A stretch of DNA of 64,000 bases from Boesenbergia rotunda (taxonomy: Eukaryota; Streptophyta; Magnoliopsida; Zingiberales; Zingiberaceae). Position numbers and translations under genes: made by a program. Shown here one piece after another: positions 31,413 through 43,012 of the stretch. A model generated the notes under the pieces. It saw only the letters and a program-made list of their open reading frames with translations. It did not search any database and was not told where the DNA came from. The stretch covers positions 181,419 through 245,418 of the forward strand of contig JAGFNQ010005392.1 of the NCBI GenBank assembly GCA_024364735.1, given 5' to 3'. Position 1 is the first letter of the stretch. Every line of letters begins with the position of its first letter.

Positions 31413-33035
31413 CGGTTGCCATCTCACTACACACACATCAAGCCTTCTTCCTGCAGCTTCCAAGTAAGTACCTCTATGCATACCTTATTTTCGTTTATGA
31501 TTCTAGAATATGCAAGTATGGATGATATTTTATGATTTTAGAATATGCAAATATGAATGATACCTTATGATTCTAGAATATGCAAGTATAAATGATACCT
31601 TATGATAGAAAGTACTTTTAGGAAATATAAATATGAACGATACTTTACCTTACTTTATGATATCGAATACTTTAGAGTTTGATATATGGGTAGGAATAAC
31701 AATAACTTATATTAGCCTAACATGTTCATAATCAGCTATAACTTCTCTAACAACACTAATATACTTATTTCCTTATCTTTAATCTTCAACAAAATCTTAA
31801 TATATCAAAACTTCACACTTTAGAGACTGCACTACTGAACTTAATCTATTATCCTTCACATCTTCTTAATTGTTTTCTTCTTATTAGAGTACTTACTTTT
31901 CTCTGCTCTTTTCTAACTTACTATCAAATCTATCTTCTCTCTAGTAGTTTTTAATCTACTTACTACTACTCTACAAATTAAAGCATATTTATATTTTAGC
32001 TCTTCTCGTTCTCTAATTTATCCTCTTGCTTACATAACATACATCTTTTCCCAACTTATATCTTTCTCTGTATATCTATCTTCACATTCTTTCAAAAAAA
32101 AAATCTCATATAATGTTTTTCATATTCTTTAACATATCTATCGCAAAATACAATATATTCTTAACAATTATAATTAAACAATACACTATTTCTAAATATC
32201 TATTTAAATTCATTTTGAATACTTTACATTTTAAGCTGTCTAGTCTTCTGATTCACATCTTCGTTTTTTTTCTCATCTTTTACTAGATTTATCATTGTTT
32301 AATCAGTTCTTTTTATATCTACTTACTCAATAGTCTTACATCACACTAATCTTTTAGTATAAATTCAAGCTACTTCATAACTCCTTAATGTTAATACTAC
32401 TTTGTTTCCTAAGTTCATTTTTCACAAAAATTTGCTTCTCTCCTTCTAGTAATTATCGCAATCTTATTTTACTTATAAGAATAACTTCTTTTCTAATGTA
32501 TATCTTCAAATTGTTTGATACTTCATCTCAATTCTCTTAAATCTCTTATAATTATAATTATAATTATTACTTATCATCTCATCACACACATAGCAAGTTG
32601 TAATTTATTAAGTAGTAATAAAACTGATTAAAAGTAGTTCTATGTTATAGCAGAAGGAAAAAAAATATATTTTTACAAGTAGCATTTAGTTCAGTGTGTG
32701 TAATGAGTTGAGTGAGAATTAGAAGTTGAAGTAAGAGTAGATAATATAATTATATTTCATATTATAAATCTTATACTAGATATATTAGAAACATATTATG
32801 AACGTAATGTAAATGTTAATAATTATTATGGTTTTATAACTGTTTAAGATTAGTAGAGTAAGCTTCAAAGTTTTTAACATTAAAGTAACAACTATACCAA
32901 CTTCTATGAATAAAAGAGCGAGTTACAAGAAAACGTAGTTTTGACATACGTAAGTTAGAAATTATAGTCCGTGAGATGAACAATATAGGAGCATGAATAA
33001 GTAGTCGATAAACGTCTTATAAAGTATAGAAAGTT

Positions 33036-33086
<51 letters not shown>

Positions 33087-33186
33087 ATAAAAAGAGAAAA
33101 ATGAATATCTATAAAATGTATAATACATAAACTAGAAGTAGAAGAGTGCAATAGGTGAAGAAGGGAGTTGGTGCCGATATCTATGT
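31413..33186 (+). other. G1 AT-rich interior of unknown origin
   Basis: About 1.8 kb where gag to integrase should be. Very AT-rich, without an ORF over 60 codons, and with an (AT)n microsatellite at about 33039-33082. Around 31500-31620 it repeats a gaatatgcaagtat motif. I see no remnant of gag or RT. It could be degraded internal sequence or filler captured by template switching. Confidence 0.5.
33039..33082. repeat. (AT)n microsatellite
   Basis: About 22 uninterrupted AT dinucleotides just upstream of the integrase remnant. Confidence 0.95.
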
Positions 33187-33855
33187 TTAGCGGAATTCAC
33201 TTACAATAATAGCTACCAAGCTACTATCGGAATAACACCTTATGAAGCTTTGTACGGGAGGAGATGTAGGTCTCCGATCTGTTGGTACGAAGGTGGTGAA
33301 AAGAAGGAAATGGGGCTCAAGACGGATTTTATCGACGGCACCACCCGAGTTATACTGAACATTCGATAGCGGATAGAAGCTGCTCAGAGCCGGCAGAAGA
33401 GTTATACAGATGTCGGGCGTAGACCACTGGAATTCGATATTAGGGATCGGGTATTTCTCAAAGTGGCCCCATGAAAGGGGTAACGAGATTTGGGAAGAAA
33501 GGGAAGCTAGGTTCGCGTTATGTGGGACCGTACCGGATCCTGAGAAGAGTCAGCAGGAAAGCTTATGAGCTGGAGCTGCCTCAAGAGATGTCGGCTATCC
33601 ATAACATGTTCCATGTGTCAATACTCAAGAAGTGTATACCAAACACAGATCAAGTAATCGAGCCGCAGACAGTACAAGTTCGGGAGGACCTAAATTTTAA
33701 AAGCCGACCTATCCAGATCTTGGAGCGGGAAGTCAAAAAAGCTAAGGAACAAGGAGGTACCCTTAGTCAAGGTCTTATGGCAAAGTCAAAGGTTCGAGGA
33801 AGCTACGTGGGAATGCGAGGACGAGATGAGACGCAAGTACCTGGAGCTATTCTAA
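33187..33855 (+). pseudogene. G1 integrase C-terminus with chromodomain
   Basis: Starts in the middle of the integrase (LAEFTYNNSYQATIG, YEALYGRRCRSPICW). A CAG-to-TAG stop lies near 33367. A C-run loses one base near 33468 before the GPY/F-type segment (GSRYVGPYRILRRVSRKAYEL, in two pieces). An extra A in an A-run near 33740 shifts the frame inside the chromodomain; its tail (EEATWECEDEM style) is readable in the next frame up to TAA at 33853-33855. A chromodomain after the GPY/F module is the mark of chromoviruses. Confidence 0.82.
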
Positions 33856-33875
33856 GTTCGAGGACGAACTTTCAC

Positions 33876-33889
33876 GAGGTATGGGGGAT
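33876..33889 (+). other. Polypurine tract of G1
   Basis: gaggtatgggggat immediately before the 3' LTR TGTAACG at 33890. The equivalent tract in G2 (minus strand) is aaggtatgggggat. Confidence 0.85.
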
Positions 33890-36800
33890 TGTAACGACCC
33901 GTAAAATTTTCTCAATATTTTTTTTAAAATATGGATCATGCCGAGATAGATTCTCGAGGAACATAGGGATACTAGTATAAACCTTAGCATGATTATCCAT
34001 GCTTTTCCATATAGATTAAGAAGCTAAGTAATAATGGGCCTTACATGAGCCCTTCTAATACCATGACCATTAAGGGACCTTAGGTAAAATTTTATCATGA
34101 ATGGAAATGAATTTCAATTAGAAATATTAACATAAACCTTAGTGGGCTCTTATATGGGCCTTAGCAAAAATAATTATAAAAGTAATAAAAAGAAGTGCAT
34201 GCACTAAGGATTGAACTTTGAACCTTGGACCTAGTGTATCACCATGCATGTACTAACCAAATCACCTAGCAAGGGAGTGCTAGTGGAAAAGGAAGAGGAT
34301 TTTAGTTAAGGCTAATGGAAGCGAAGAGTCATCAAGAGAAGAGACATCATGCCCCTTCACTTGCCTCCTTCATTTAGTATAAAAGAGAGGGGAAGGGAAG
34401 AGACAACTTAGCACTTAAGTTATTTGTTCCTCTCCCACCAAACCTCTTTCTCTCCCTCTCCTTCCTCCTTCTAGCCGAAACCCACAAGGGGGTTTCTCCT
34501 TTGGAAAAGCTTTACAAGAAGGCTTCTTCTTCAAGATCTAAGGGCTTCCTACAAGGCTACAAGGGCTAGGGGTGGTCTAAGGTCAAGGAGGTTTTCTTTT
34601 GCTTCTCTATTCAAGGTTATAACCAAGATAAACCAATGTAAGACTCCCTCACCTGTGGTATAATTGCTTCTCTTTGATGTCTATCATGATTTAGGTTTTT
34701 GTTTAGGATCTAAGTTGAGAAAACCATGAGGTAAGGTCTTCTAGGGTTTCGGCCAAGCCTTGGATTTGGGTTTGGGGATGATGTAAAGCCTCATTCATGT
34801 TTCTTAATGTTTTCTTATGATAAGTAATGTATAAATTATGATTTAGGGAATGTTTGTGGCACCCTAAGGCCCTCTAGGGTTTCGGCCACTATCAACATGT
34901 CATGGATAGGATTATATCTAACCCTTCAAGCATGTTTATTATACTTCCCTATGATTTAATGGATATTAATTGTGAATGATAGGAATTTTTCCATGTGCTT
35001 GTGACCCTCTAGGGTTTCGGCCAAGGTCAAGATGTAGGGCTAGGACTTAGGGTTAGCTCCAATTATGGGGTCTAATGACTCCCTATGACATTGTATGTAA
35101 TGTATGAGCTTTCTTTTACTTATGGAACCTTTCATGTTGATTGAATAATGGAGCCTCCTCCTATTGAACTTTCAGCCAAGTCCATGATCTAGGGTTTGGG
35201 TTGGGTTAAGGTCTCAAGGATACTTGTTTGTAGTTTACTATGATGTATGTATATGTTTAAGCATGTTGTAAGAATTTTTATGTTACCTAAAACCCTAGCT
35301 TTATATGTTATGTATCATGACTTTGTATGTTTAGGTTATGTGCTATGTTTATTCATGAATGTTTTAGACCATATACCAAGAACATATGTAATTGATGTAG
35401 GCTTCATGTTATATAGAATAATGCATGTAGGATGTTTAATGCCTATAATAGATATATGGTTATGAAGGTCTATGCATATTCTATGATGAATGCCATGAAC
35501 CTAAGCAATGTTAAATGCCATGAACCTAAGTAGTATGTATCATGTTCATATGAATCTTACCCATGCATGCACTATGATGGATACTATGATTATGTATGCT
35601 AGATGATATGTATCATGTATGAAATGTATGTTTACATTATGTACCATGACCATGCAAGTTTTATAAACCAAGATGATGTTTATGCCTGGAGGCATAATTA
35701 TGTATGTATGTCATGTTTTATGAATGAAGATGATGAATGAAGATAATGTTTATGCCTTCAAGGCATAATGATATTATGTATCAAGTATGAATGAGGAAAT
35801 GCCAAGTATGCTATGTCATGCTTCATGTAACAAGATTATGTTTATGCCTTAAGATATGTTATGTATGTCTATGAATGATGAAGCATGCAAAGTTATTTTA
35901 CTTTACGAATGGGCTTGTACCGGACCGAAGTAAGGGTCCAAGGGATGGGCACTTTAAGAACGCCTCGGTTCTGGACTACCGTAGCTGTCCACGGTTCTGG
36001 GACTACCGTAGCTGTCCAACAGGGATGGGCATCTTAAGAACGCCTCGGTTTTGGACTATCGTAGCTGTCCACGGTTCTGGGACTACCGTAGCTGTCCAAC
36101 AGGGATGTGCACCTTACGAACGCCTCGGTTCTGAAACTACCGTACTTGTTCCTACCCTAGTAGGTCGAGACTAGCTACCTCGCATTTACTTAGGGAATGC
36201 GCGCATATGATGTATGTATGTGGTACAAGCCGGAGACCCCCATGATGTTATGATTATGTTTAAGTATTTATAAGTATGATTTTCAAATAAGCATCCTTAT
36301 GTATATGCATTTGACTAATGCATCCATTAATGTTATGCATCCTGCCATGTTAAATGTTCATACGCTTATGTTTTATGTTAAGAATATGCTTATGTTTTAT
36401 GTTAAGAATATGCTTATGTTTTATGTTAAAGATCATTCCATGTTAAATGTTCATACGCTTATGTTTTATGTTAAGAATATGCTTATGTTTTATGTTAAAA
36501 ATATGCTTATGTTTTATGTTAAAGATCATGCCATGTTAAATGTTCATATGCTTATGTTTTATGTTAAGAATATGCTTATGTTTTATGTTATGAACCATGC
36601 CATGTTAAATGTTTTATATGCTTACGTTTCTTGTTAAGAACCATGTCCTGTTAAATGTTTCATATGCTTATGTTTTATATGACGTATGGTTTTTAGTGAG
36701 TAGGAAAGGATCTTACTAAGCCTATGTGCTTATAGTCTTATTTCTTTATACCGCAGATCAAGCAAGAGGTTATTAAGGGAAGCAGCAGGAGGGGCAAGAG

Positions 36801-37207
36801 TGTGTGTGTGGCAGTGATATGGCAAAGGAAAGAGAAAAAGGATTCTCATATTTATACTTGTTGCATGTCTTGTGTTTTGAAACGCCTTTTTAGGTTCTAT
36901 GCTATACTTATGATAGTTATGCTTAAAGAATAACTTACTACTTATGATGCTTATGGATGAGTTATGGAATGTTTATATCATGATGCTACGTATGATGTTA
37001 ATATGCTAAGTTACAATGTCACCATGTTCATGAATGATAGTTAAGACATATATACATGATTCAAGTATTAGTTGTATGGTTAAATGCATGTGTATAAAGT
37101 TAAAAAAATCATTCCATTACATTAAGATATTCATATGCGTATATGTATGTTAGCGTAACGCCGCTTCTCGCCACACCGTAAGGTGTGGGAAAAAGGCGGG
37201 CGTTACA
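33890..37207 (+). repeat. G1 3' LTR
   Basis: 3,318 bp, partner of 28116-31397, ending GGCGTTACA followed by TSD gttca. The attccgctgc motif near the end is altered here to attccattac (about 37111-37120), both changes being of the C/G-to-T/A type. Confidence 0.92.
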
Positions 37208-37420
37208 GTTCATTGGGGCACCCGTAGGGTCACGGGCGCCCGAGTCAGGCGGCAGCTTTTTGGCAGACTTAACTGCCTTGGATGACGGCAAAGACCTAGG
37301 CGCCCGATAGGTCTCGGGCGCCCGAGTCAGATGGGTAAGGGTTGACAGTTTTTTCTGTCTTGGTCAAAGAGAAAGAAGGGGGCGCCTGACAGGTCACGGG
37401 CGCCCGAGCTGACTAGAGTT
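37208..37420 (-). promoter_or_regulatory. GGGCGCCCG array in the outer element's spacer
   Basis: Continuation of the array at 28063-28115, separated from it by the G1 insertion. Units such as acgggcgcccgag and ggcgcccgata, spaced 25-60 bp, occur up to about 37410. The same unit defines the LTR of the family (40457-40710). It lies between gag and the accessory ORF. Confidence 0.6.
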
Positions 37421-38189
37421 TAACTATTGACCAGTTTGACCGTTTGACCAGGTTTGACTGTTTGGCTTGGTTTGACTTCTAATGATTAAATCAATTAAGT
37501 TCTAAATTGCATGATTCAATGTTTTTATTTGACAAAAATACAAAAACCAAATAAGTTAGGTCCTAACCATCTCACTAGGTCTACAATTATCAATCATGTT
37601 TAACCTTGTGGGTTTTGTGAGATAGTTTTTATCAGAAGTAAAGAAAAAAAACATGATTAATTTTGAAAAAGTTGAATTAATTTTAAAAATAGTTTAATTG
37701 AATTTTAATTTTGTTTTGAAAAGTGGTTGAATCTAAGATTAATTGAAATTTGTGTTAGATTCAAATATGACAATAGTAAAGTGAATTTGATTTTCAATAA
37801 TTGGCTTCCAGGTCTTGGCGAGGCACTAGGCCTTCTTTGGTCATTGCCTTATTGGATCATCAACCCTTTCCTTGACAAAGCCTTTTATTGAAAATTCATC
37901 TTCAAGTTACTCCTTGAAAGATTTTGGTCTAACTAGTTTGGGTTTTGGATTGGTAGCTTCGGCTAGTTCCACCAAGATGGCTTCCCTAACGTACTATCAT
38001 CTCACCTCCACCCAATACTATGTTGTTCAAATTTCAGTTAAATTGTTTTAGTCTTTATTCTAACCAGTCCTAGGTCTAAGCATGGTAATTTACAGAAAAT
38101 AAATAAACAATCAAGCATACAATTCAAATTAAGAAAAGAATTTATCTAATTATAAAAATTATTTTTAAATTGGTTTCCCCTGGACTAAA
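37421..38189 (-). other. Outer element: spacer between gag and accessory-ORF promoter
   Basis: AT-rich. Around 37558-37580 the ttaggtcctaaccatctcac string resembles the e2 sequence just after RNase H (about 20195-20215). This suggests that the break where pol was removed lies to the right of this point. No RT, integrase or protease fragment is visible. Confidence 0.55.
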
Positions 38190-39797
38190 GCCACGGTAAT
38201 GATTAGGCAAGATGTGAATCTTGTCCTTGGGGATCCAATACTGGTTTGGTCCAGCTTGGTTGTTCAGGCAAAGTTTGGGTACCCATGCCTAAACTTTGGG
38301 TCTAGATTGGTTCAATACAGCATAGTATGACCTCTGTCTCGACTTAGTTCGATACCCTAATCCAGATAAATTTAGAACAGTCTTATGTTTTCCAAGGATC
38401 ATGTCAAGACCCTTGGAACCTGAAGTGAATCATTCTAAAGCCGCTCTAAGGTCATTGACTTGAGTTTTCAAGGAGGAGTTCTCTTTCTCAAGCTTTTCAA
38501 CTTGAGTAGAGGTTCCTTCTTGAACCTTCTCGGTCAAGGATCTAGAGTCAGCTCCCTCTTTCAGGAGTTTTACTTCCTATCGGAGGGACTCCACTCGGAT
38601 TTTGGCTTTTGCCAAGTTACGAGATAAGTAGGCAATTAACTTTGATAATTCTACTTCAGAGTAACCACTTACAGTTATTTTGCCATTCTCTGAAATTGTG
38701 AGCTTTCCGTCGTCCGGCTCCGATTCTGATTCGGTGCCGATGTCTTCCGAAGCGGTCAAGGCGAGAAGGTTCGATTGTGGGGCCTCTTCCTCTTCTTCGG
38801 AGGAAGATTTGTCCCACGTGACTTGAAGAGCCTTCTTCCTTCGAGTCTTCTTGGCTTCTTTTAGATTAGGACACTCCGATTTGTAGTGTCCCTTCTTGTT
38901 GCATTCGTAGCAGGTCACATTTGATTTGGTCTTACATGTTGAGGGTTCAGCTGGATCTTCCTTCTTTCGGCTGACTTTTCTTCTGTTGGTCAGATGCTTC
39001 AGCTCCTTGTAGTAGTCCCTGGCTAGCCGAACCAGCTTGGGTCGATCCCCTTCGCTATCTTCTGAGTCTGAGTCTGAGTCAAACTCGGGTGCAGGTTGAG
39101 GCTTTTTCTTGGCCACCTTTCCTTGGGTTTTTCCTGCCAGAAAAGCAATACCTTTCTCGGCCAAAGTGCAGTTAGTTTGCTCGTGTAATTCCAATTCTGA
39201 AAATAATTCGTCTAATTTAATTTTAGAAAGATCCCTAGAAACCTTGTAAGCATCTACCATAGATGCCCACAGAGTATTTCTTGGGAAAGCATTTAGGGTA
39301 TACCTGATAAGGTCACGGTTTTCTACCTTGTGACCGATTGTGTGCAGGCCGTTCATCAGCTCCTGGATTCTGGCGTGGAGCTGGGTTGCTGACTCGCCTT
39401 CGTTCATTTTGATTGTGTACAATTTGTTCAGCAGTAGGTCCCTTTTGCTGATTCTGGTGTCGGGGGTACCTTCGTGCAATTCAATCAGCTTGCTCCAGAG
39501 TTCTTTGGCACTGTTGAAGGGACCCACCCGGTTCAGTTCTTCTTTGGTTAATCCGCATTGCATGGTCTGGGTTGCCTTTGCATCAACCTCGATCTTTTTC
39601 TTCAGCGAGGCGTCCCATTCTGAGTAATGCTGTGCCACTCCTTCAATATTCTTGGGGATTTCCTGGCCATATTGGATAATAATCCACATATCCACCTAAG
39701 TTTTCAGGTGGACTTCCATTCGACTCTTCCAGTAGGAGAAATCTTCTCCACTGAAGAGTAGTGGTCTGGCTATGCTGAAACCCTCTTGCATGGCCAT
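38190..39797 (-). pseudogene. gag: Gag of the outer element
   Basis: Start probably the ATG at 39797 (MAMQEGFSIARPLLF). TAG at about 39693-39695 interrupts it (VHLKT*VDMW). The main open part 39695-38577 holds the gag domain (KLIELHEGTPDTRISKRDL), an acidic/Ser linker and a CCHC knuckle (CYECNKKGHYKSEC). A TAG at 38577-38579 is followed by a readable continuation (coiled coil, then WVPK- and WIPK-type segments) to about 38190. It is clearly diverged from the gags of e1 and e2, so it is a separate family of the same lineage. No protease follows. Confidence 0.87.
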
Positions 39798-40013
39798 GAA
39801 AATTTCTGAAATAACAAAAAAAAAACAAAGAAATTCTGTCCCAAGACTTGGTCTTGGATTAGTAGTGCGGGAATAAAATAATTGAGAAAAAGTGATCGAG
39901 TGGTGTTGCACCAACCTCGATTAACGAGAAAAATTCTAAAGAAAAGAAATTAAAAAATTTCGTAAAATTCAAAAAACTCTCAAATTGGTGGTTGCACCAA
40001 ATTTGAGCCACCC

Positions 40014-40025
40014 GCTCTGATACCA
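40014..40025 (-). other. Primer-binding site of the outer element
   Basis: Minus strand TGGTATCAGAGC, two bases from the LTR end at 40028. It shows that 40028-41285 is a 5' LTR of a minus-strand element with its body to the left. Confidence 0.93.
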
Positions 40026-40027
40026 CT

Positions 40028-41285
40028 TGTTGGATCGAAGGAAACGATAGAGGGGGGTGAATATCGTTAAAAACTTTTCGGACATAAGAAAGAGCAAATA
40101 CGTAGCGGAAATAAATAAATCACACAGGAACACAAGTCAATTTTTTACTTGGTTCGGAGTCGCGGTCGACTCCTACTCTAAGGCCCACGGTCCTTGACTA
40201 TTTTCTTTGGGCAATACTATAATCGTGCAAAAAGATTTACAAGTTAAGTACAAGAGTATTTCAGGAAATTGAAATTGCTACACTTTTCATTACCGATGCC
40301 CGATGTGGATCGAATTTTAGAGCACAGGGTCGTCGTCGGTGCTGTGATCTCGAAGTCGGAGTTTGCCGGGGCGCAGCGCTTGAACGAATAGCTTTGGAGC
40401 GTTAAGAAAAAGTGATGTCGAAGCCTTGGGGTCGAGCCCCTTTTATAGTGCTTATACGGGCGTCTGATAGGTTGGGGGCGCCTGACACGTGCTCTTCGAT
40501 CCGCGAATCCTTATCCGCGGGCTCGGTCAGCGCTTATCCACCTCCACTTGGGCGTCTGAGCTGATGGGGGCGCCCGTGACCTCACGGGCGCCTGATCCGG
40601 CTTGGTCCAGAGGCTTCACAGCTATGTTTTGGGTTTTGCCTTCATTCTTGGGTGCCCGTATCCATTCGGGCGCTTGAGCCCATTTGGGCACCTGTCTCCA
40701 TTCGGGCGCCTAGGCCCAGTGAAGTACCTCACTTGCAGACGATCAGTCCTTCGACCCTGCAACTTAGGTTAGTCCCAAAAACATAACAAGTATTAATTAC
40801 AGCCATAGCTATCTTGGTTCTGACTTCGGGTCTCCCAAATAGGACTCTAGGTCAAACCGACGCCTACTGTTCCCTCGATGGGGAATGCGTCCTCACCTAC
40901 TCCTCTCAGGAGAGTTTTACCTTTTGCCAACCGGCTCCTCCGGTTGGACTTTTGCCCAATCCACCTGACCTGGTCTTCGTGCCCAACTTCCGGCCAGGTC
41001 TTCTTGCCCAACTTCCGGTCAGGTCTTCGGTACCCAGCCCCTTGCCAGGACTTCGTGCCCAGTCCTCGACCAGGACTTCTTTGCCCGACTTCCGGTCAGG
41101 TCTTCTTGCCCAGTCCTTGACCAGGACTTCTTTGCCCAGCTCTTTGCCAGGACTTCTTGCCTAGTGTACCTAGGTCTTCTTCCTGCACACTCAGTGAACA
41201 AGTTAGATCACAATAACATCTTAACTTCTGAACCCTTTGCCATTATCAAACCCCAGGTTTGACTTAGGTGCTGCCTGCACCAACA
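40028..41285 (-). repeat. 5' LTR of the outer element (B type)
   Basis: TGTTGGATCG...TGCACCAACA, 1,258 bp. Order in element sense: terminal hairpin GGTGC/GCACC, array of cctggtc/gaccagg-type hairpins (about 40960-41165), conserved block with CCAACCGG/CCGGTTGG hairpin (about 40805-40950), GGGCGCC array (40457-40710), TATA box, the agcggaa motif (40103-40110), C-run (minus strand; about 40051-40056). Related to the A-type LTRs but diverged, mainly in the arrays. A possible right TSD is atgac (41286-41290); the left end is not established. Confidence 0.88.
40441..40448 (-). promoter_or_regulatory. TATA box of the B-type LTR
   Basis: Minus strand CTATAAAA in the sequence ccttttatagtgc, next to the GGGCGCC array. 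Same layout as 441-448 and as the internal copy at 28049-28055. Confidence 0.6.
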
Positions 41286-42840
41286 ATGACAACCCTCGAG
41301 ACTGTATAGAACTAAAGGCAGATCAACTCAGGAATAAGCAACAAATGTCAAGTAAAGGTATACTAAAGCAGGTATAGCGTATAAACTTACTGCTATCTAT
41401 AACAAACCATGCATAGCAATATGATAATATCTAAAGAGATAAGTCAAAGATACCCGCCTTAATCGTAAGATGCTCGTATCAGAAAGAACCTCCCGTCTGA
41501 TAATCAACAATGCTAAATCCAATCAATGCCCTGTATTAAAGGCATAATGTTTAGCTACCATAATATGTAATTTATAGCTAAACAAACTGTCTCAAATAAT
41601 TATGATTGTTCTAATTATCGCTATTTCATTTAATTAACCATTATTAAATGGTTAGGCCTTAATTATCCCCAAATTACCCCGATTAGACTCCAATCAGGTT
41701 TGGGATTTGGATTTATCATGTTAACTAATTAGGATTAAATTTAAAGTTATCTAACCCATAGTTTAACTATTAGTTCTCCCAAAAGCTCATGGCAAACACC
41801 AATCAAAGTGCTACCAAATATTTCAACGTATTCTAAACAGGATCCCAAAATCAACAGTTCGATCTTGAATACTAACAAACCCATCTTATCTGAGTTGGCA
41901 CGCTATCAATGCCGCTCTTAATCACAGCTTCCCCAGAAAATTAAGTCTCAAAAGAACCCTTGCTCCTCCAACAGAACACACGTCCAAATTTCCAGCTCAA
42001 ATCATCCCAACAACCCATTGGTTTACCCAATTCTTAATTCATCCAAAATCCACAGCATGGTATTATGTATCAAACAAAAATGGCAGTATTTCATACTCAC
42101 ATTAGGGAATCCTTACCTGATCAGTAGCCGACAACCACCTCTCTGCTCAGAATCCGGCGACACCACACTAGAGGAAAAGAGATCAGCTGGTATCAGCCCC
42201 TTTGCTTCGATCAAATTCCGATCAAATTGGTTGCAAACCAATCTCTGCTAGAGAAGCTACAGTAACCCAATATTCAACTTTCAATTGGAATCAATGGAAC
42301 CTAGAAATCCTAGGTCTAACGACTCACCTGCTTTGGATTGGAGGAAGTGCGCTCCTCATCCGGTGCCAGAGTTGAATAGAGCCATCCAACCCTATAGCCG
42401 ACACACCAACACAAGGCCAAGGGAAAAGGAGTTCTGAGGTCGTCGCTCCACAGCAGAAGGAAGCGCAATCGCCAGCTAATTTGCGTGGAGAAGAGGAAGA
42501 AGAGAAGATAACAGGCGTCGGGTTTCCTCTTAGTTGCGACCGATTGAAAAGGAGTCGACGCTTGGCTACGACTAGGGCACGCGAAGGGGAGGAAGAAGGA
42601 AGGAGTCGGGTCGACGCTTGGTTGCGGGCTTTAATAAAAGGGGGTCTTTTGCAGAAAAGCCCCTCACTTTTCTCAATTTTATACTAAACCCTTAGGGTAA
42701 AGGTTTTACCCATTTAACCCTCACATTTATAATAATTTAACCTCAAATAATTTTTAGGGTTAAATTATTTACACTCTTGATAACCCTAAATCCTCCAATA
42801 TATTTCCTAGAAAAATTTACTTTACTGGTTTTTTTAATTG
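41286..42840. other. Unidentified flank, possibly part of a gypsy-type LTR
   Basis: No long ORF and no LTR partner in the window. It begins atgacaaccctcgagac, which looks like the end of a TGTGACAACC-type LTR, and holds a TATA-like minus-strand ttttatta at about 42632-42639. The stretch 42480-42640 is purine-rich (gaggaagaagag). I regard it as the DNA into which the outer element inserted. Identity is unsure. Confidence 0.35.
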
Positions 42841-43012
42841 GCCTTATTTAACAAATGGTTTGTCCAAAATCATCTCGGTTGTGAGCCACTACTTATACTT
42901 TACAAGGGACTAATAACATGATCTTCTGTGTGACACTACACACCATGTTATCTACAATGTAAAGTAAAGGACAATATGCACACATATAATAAATATAAAA
43001 TGCAAACAATGT
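42841..43012 (-). repeat. LTR relic (C3 family), U3 part
   Basis: Reverse complement of the start of the C3 LTR: caccatgttatc and tgatcttctgtgtgacac match 46285-46325 in opposite orientation. Ends abruptly at the TGTTGG of the next relic. Confidence 0.7.

Larger units (their letters stand above)
28116..37207 (+). mobile_element. Gypsy element G1 (chromovirus, Tekay/Del-like), pol-depleted
   Basis: Two direct LTRs (28116-31397 and 33890-37207), TGTAACGACC...GGCGTTACA, PBS, a 2.5-kb interior and exact 5-bp TSDs. The interior keeps only the last part of integrase with a broken chromodomain, and the PPT. Gag, protease, RT, RNase H and the integrase core are missing. The LTRs show about five differences in their first 95 bp, by eye. 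It inserted in the spacer of the outer copia element. A non-autonomous derivative mobilised by a complete relative, or deletion after insertion, are both possible. Confidence 0.92.

Noticed and set aside
41286..42840. Host gene or promoter between the outer element and the LTR relics
   Set aside because: No ORF above 77 codons, no splice-consistent exon series that I could recognise; more like a degraded LTR.
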